Below, one piece after another: positions 45,284 to 47,596 of a stretch of 47,596 bases of DNA. Source of the stretch: Parageobacillus caldoxylosilyticus NBRC 107762 (GTDB lineage: Bacteria; Bacillota; Bacilli; Bacillales; Anoxybacillaceae); the NCBI RefSeq assembly GCF_000632715.1, contig NZ_BAWO01000051.1:1-47596 (forward strand), written 5' to 3'. The notes below the pieces were generated by a model. The model was given only the letters and a program-made list of their open reading frames with translations, made no database searches and was not told the DNA's origin. The translations under genes were made by a program, and so were the position numbers. The stretch's first letter is position 1. Each line of letters opens with the position of its first letter.

Positions 45284-45736
45284 ATGACGGTGTCTGACAA
45301 CCAACAGCTAAAAGAAGCGCTTGATATGTTAAAGCAGACGGGAATACGCATCACTCCGCAACGTCATGCGATATTGGAATATTTGATTAATTCGATGTCA
45401 CACCCGACGGCAGATGAAATATATAAAGCGCTGGAAGGAAAATTTCCAAACATGAGCGTAGCAACCGTCTATAACAATTTGCGCGTTTTTAAAGAGATCG
45501 GATTAGTGAAAGAATTAACGTATGGTGATGCATCAAGCCGTTTTGATTTCGTCACATCAAACCATTACCATGTTATTTGTGAACAGTGCGGCAAAATTGT
45601 CGATTTTCACTATCCAGCGCTGGATGAAGTGGAGCAGCTTGCCGCACATGTAACCGGATTCAAAGTGGATCATCACCGTATGGAGATCTACGGAACATGT
45701 CCGGACTGCCAGAAAAACGGACATCGCCAACATTAA
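45284..45736 (+). CDS. perR: peroxide-responsive repressor PerR
   Basis: A 150-aa Fur-family repressor that senses H2O2 by metal-catalysed His oxidation. The winged helix includes [12 protein letters not shown] and [16 protein letters not shown]. Regulatory-metal ligands correspond to His40, Asp88, His94, His96 and Asp107; the structural zinc site is Cys99, Cys102, Cys139 and Cys142. All are present, and Asp107 favours PerR over Fur or Zur. The ATG follows GAGAGG at good spacing. It has a PerR box in its promoter and a peroxiredoxin gene as former neighbour. Confidence 0.93.
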   Translation: MTVSDNQQLKEALDMLKQTGIRITPQRHAILEYLINSMSHPTADEIYKALEGKFPNMSVATVYNNLRVFKEIGLVKELTYGDASSRFDFVTSNHYHVICEQCGKIVDFHYPALDEVEQLAAHVTGFKVDHHRMEIYGTCPDCQKNGHRQH

Positions 45737-45771
45737 AAAGCTGATAGCAGGAAAATGGCTATCAGCTTTTT
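45735..45771. terminator. bidirectional terminator between perR and ygzB
   Basis: AAAAAGCTGATAGC pairs perfectly with GCTATCAGCTTTTT (14 bp). The ygzB stop codon lies inside the stem. Confidence 0.9.
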
Positions 45772-46118
45772 CTTTTTTTTCTGTTATACTTTTCATCAAA
45801 CTCTTTACCCTCTAACTCCGGATCTAATGTTAACGGTTCGCTGCAAAACATACATAAGTCTACTCTGCCAAGCATTTTTGTCACTTTGCCACAAGAAGGG
45901 CATACCACCTGTACAGCTCTTGTTGATAATGTTCCAATCCAAAAATAAACGACCGTGCTAGCGATGATAAAAAGGAGTCCTAAGATCATAAACAGTGTCA
46001 TTACTAAAGGAGAGGTGCGGAAAAATATACCTATATACATGACAAAAATGCCGACAAAGATTAAGCTTAAGGCGAATGTACGAATTTTGTTGATTTTGCT
46101 TGAATATTTAATGCCCAT
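45762..46118 (-). CDS. ygzB: YgzB family membrane protein with zinc ribbon (DUF2614)
   Basis: A 118-aa protein with two transmembrane segments (about 14-34 and 43-64) and a cytoplasmic zinc ribbon, [21 protein letters not shown], of the YgzB/DUF2614 family. Function is unknown. The ATG at 46118 follows AGGAGGG; the longer open frame upstream has no support. Its location between perR and ygxA is as in B. subtilis. Confidence 0.88.
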   Translation of the reverse strand: MGIKYSSKINKIRTFALSLIFVGIFVMYIGIFFRTSPLVMTLFMILGLLFIIASTVVYFWIGTLSTRAVQVVCPSCGKVTKMLGRVDLCMFCSEPLTLDPELEGKEFDEKYNRKKRKS

Positions 46119-46289
46119 GCTTGTCCCTCCTATATACACCACTATACCATAAAGTGCAGAAAATCCGTTAATTTTAACATTTTTCTTCCCAATGCATGTT
46201 TTTGTCCTGTTGGGCAAAACAATAAAGAGGATTTTTTCGATTTTTGTCGAATAAGCAATGACAGCATAAAGGAGATGGAGGAAACGATT

Positions 46290-47162
46290 ATGGAGGATTT
46301 GCTTCGTCCCATCTACCAAGAATGGGCTAGCCGCCGCGATACATTAGGAATTTTAATGATTGAAAAGAAAGTAAATAATTCAGCGGTCACTGATACGTTT
46401 GATAGGGTTTTATTAGTAATTACCACTGATGGGAATGCTCCCGTCTTTATGAAACATTATGCATTAGGTGAAGAAAAAGCGGCCTTATATGCAGTTAGTG
46501 AAGCAAAGCTAAATGAATGGCTTCTTCTCGGTTCCCATCGAAAAGTGATTGACTGGATATTCAATGGAAAAGTTTTGTTTGACCGAAATGATTATATCCA
46601 TCATCTGAGAAACCGTATGAAGGAATTTCCGGAGGAAACGCGGCAATTAAAAATGGGGTTAGAATTTGCAAAGCTGATTCGCCGCTATATGGATGGAAGG
46701 GCATTTTTTGAAGCAGGGCAATTATTAGATGCATATAATCATGTTATTCATGCGTTACATCACCTAGCAAGACTAGCTGTGATCGAACAAGGATTTTATC
46801 CGGAAGTAACGGTATGGGACCAAGTAAAACAAATAGATGGACAAATTTATAAGTTGTATGAGGAGCTTGTGAGCAGTGAAGAACCGTTGCAAAAACGGTT
46901 AGAGCTTTTATTTTTAGCAAACGAATTTTTGATCCATTCACGAATTTCATCAGGAGCCGCCCATTTGTATAAAGTGTTAGGTGAGAAAGAAGGGGCGTGG
47001 AGCATTGCCGAAATTGTAGAGCATCCGGAGCTTTCCCCGTATTCGGTAGATCTTATTATCATGTTGGAATATTTAGCAGAGAAAAAAGTTTTGTCCGTGG
47101 AAGAGATACCGACAAAAAGTCGTCATATATATCATCGTTATTATTCAGTGCAAAACGAATAG
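46290..47162 (+). CDS. ygxA: nucleotidyltransferase-like protein YgxA
   Basis: A 290-aa protein matching YgxA, the conserved gene just upstream of an rRNA operon in B. subtilis. The N-terminal 110 residues have a nucleotidyltransferase-like fold by family assignment ([22 protein letters not shown]), followed by a helical HEPN-like region ([34 protein letters not shown]). The nucleotidyltransferase active-site Asp pair is not obvious to me, so activity is doubtful. The ATG at 46290 has GGAGATGGAGG upstream. Confidence 0.8.
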   Translation: MEDLLRPIYQEWASRRDTLGILMIEKKVNNSAVTDTFDRVLLVITTDGNAPVFMKHYALGEEKAALYAVSEAKLNEWLLLGSHRKVIDWIFNGKVLFDRNDYIHHLRNRMKEFPEETRQLKMGLEFAKLIRRYMDGRAFFEAGQLLDAYNHVIHALHHLARLAVIEQGFYPEVTVWDQVKQIDGQIYKLYEELVSSEEPLQKRLELLFLANEFLIHSRISSGAAHLYKVLGEKEGAWSIAEIVEHPELSPYSVDLIIMLEYLAEKKVLSVEEIPTKSRHIYHRYYSVQNE

Positions 47163-47223
47163 CAGGAAGAGAACATGCATTTTCTGCATGCTGGAGGGCG
47201 ACGCTTTTGTTTTTGAAAACATG

Positions 47224-47262
47224 ACAGCCTTGCTTTTCACCGGTAAAAGGGCTGTTTATTTT
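47224..47262 (+). terminator. terminator of ygxA
   Basis: ACAGCC pairs with GGCTGT around a partly paired GCTTTT/AAAAG interior, followed by TTATTTTTTT. Confidence 0.75.
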
Positions 47263-47291
47263 TTTGTTATCATAAAAAATAAAAAATGTTA

Positions 47292-47320
47292 TTGACTTGC
47301 AAAAAAGGAGATGATATATT
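47292..47320 (+). promoter_or_regulatory. rRNA operon promoter P1
   Basis: TTGACT, 17 bp, TATATT. The tandem arrangement with P2 after ygxA is typical of Bacillus rrn operons. Confidence 0.8.
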
Positions 47321-47371
47321 ATAAAACGTCGTCGCAACCGCGATTGTTGCGAGACGTTGATAAAAAAACAG

Positions 47372-47400
47372 TTGACAACAGAGAATGAAAATATTAGAAT
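47372..47400 (+). promoter_or_regulatory. rRNA operon promoter P2
   Basis: Consensus TTGACA, exactly 17 bp, TAGAAT, 80 bp downstream of P1. Confidence 0.85.
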
Positions 47401-47596
47401 GAAAAAGTCGTTTTAACGAAAAATGTTCCTTGAAAACTGAACAAAACGAAGCGTCCACACAGAAAAGCGAAGGCGAGCGCCTAACGCCGGAAGGAAAATG
47501 TTCTTCCGACGAAGACATGCTTGCATGTCGACGGAGGAAGGTTATTTTCCGCAAGGCGTTGCGAGCCGGAGCTGGACAATAAGAAAAGCTGAAGCG
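47401..47596 (+). other. 5' leader of an rRNA operon (16S beyond the window)
   Basis: CCTTGAAAACTGAACAAAAC at about 47429-47448 is the motif usually seen in Bacillaceae rRNA leaders shortly before 16S. The 16S gene itself is not reached; instead a structured repeat starts at about 47459. Confidence 0.7.
47459..47575 (+). repeat. structured palindromic repeat, copy C, in the rRNA leader
   Basis: It shares with copies A and B the blocks AGAAAAGCG-AAGGCGAG, AAATGTTCTTC, GGAAGGTTATTT and GCGAGCCGGAGCTGGACAAT. Its own arms pair: AACGCC with GGCGTT, GGAAAAT with ATTTTCC, GACATGC with GCATGTC. A further unit start (AGAAAAGCTGAAGCG) follows to the window end, so a second tandem copy is likely. Confidence 0.8.

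Overview
The window is chromosomal DNA of a thermophilic Bacillaceae, most likely Parageobacillus/Geobacillus. The L-lactate dehydrogenase closely resembles remembered (Para)geobacillus sequences, Shine-Dalgarno sites are strong AGGAGG types, GTG and TTG starts occur, and sporulation genes (sspK, sspE, yfh/yga genes) are present. The gene order follows the Bacillus subtilis yfhD - ygxA - rrn region: yfhD, yfhE, yfhF, recX, yfhH, sspK, yfhJ, yfhP, mutY, yfhS, fabL, sspE, ygaB, ygaC, ygaD, ygaE, gsaB, ygaF(bcp), perR, ygzB, ygxA, then the promoters and leader of an rRNA operon whose 16S gene lies beyond the right edge.

Into this backbone several blocks are inserted. Left end (1-2.8 kb): a Thermus-type NADP isocitrate dehydrogenase and a family 8 glycosyltransferase. 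9.0-15.1 kb: a formate module (yrhD-like DUF1641 protein, Cys-type molybdenum formate dehydrogenase, DUF2294/MpsC-family protein, FdhD, FocA-type formate channel) between yfhP and mutY. 20.9-26.6 kb: a five-gene dipeptide/oligopeptide ABC importer between ygaD and ygaE. 28.2-32.7 kb: a full-length glutamate synthase large subunit. 34.7-37.3 kb: an ABC-2 exporter. 37.4-40.2 kb: a Rex-controlled ldh-lctP lactate operon. 40.3-42.5 kb: a decayed BceRSAB-like module in which only the response regulator is intact. 42.6-43.0 kb: a small potassium channel. 43.66-45.15 kb: an IS200/IS605-type tnpB element between bcp and perR.

The most interesting non-coding signal is a roughly 120-nt structured repeat. 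Two tandem copies follow sspE and a third sits inside the rRNA operon leader at the right end. The stems differ in sequence but stay complementary, while the intervening blocks are conserved, so selection on an RNA or hairpin structure is likely. Other RNA-level candidates are a riboswitch-like leader with a terminator before fdhD, a terminator-like hairpin directly before the formate dehydrogenase ribosome site, a tRNA-like set of hairpins before a GNAT acetyltransferase, a hairpin between the Shine-Dalgarno site and the AUG of glutamate synthase, a hairpin over the yfhD ribosome site, and a possible C-rich small RNA after bcp.

All family assignments rest on motifs and remembered homologues read by eye; no database search was run.
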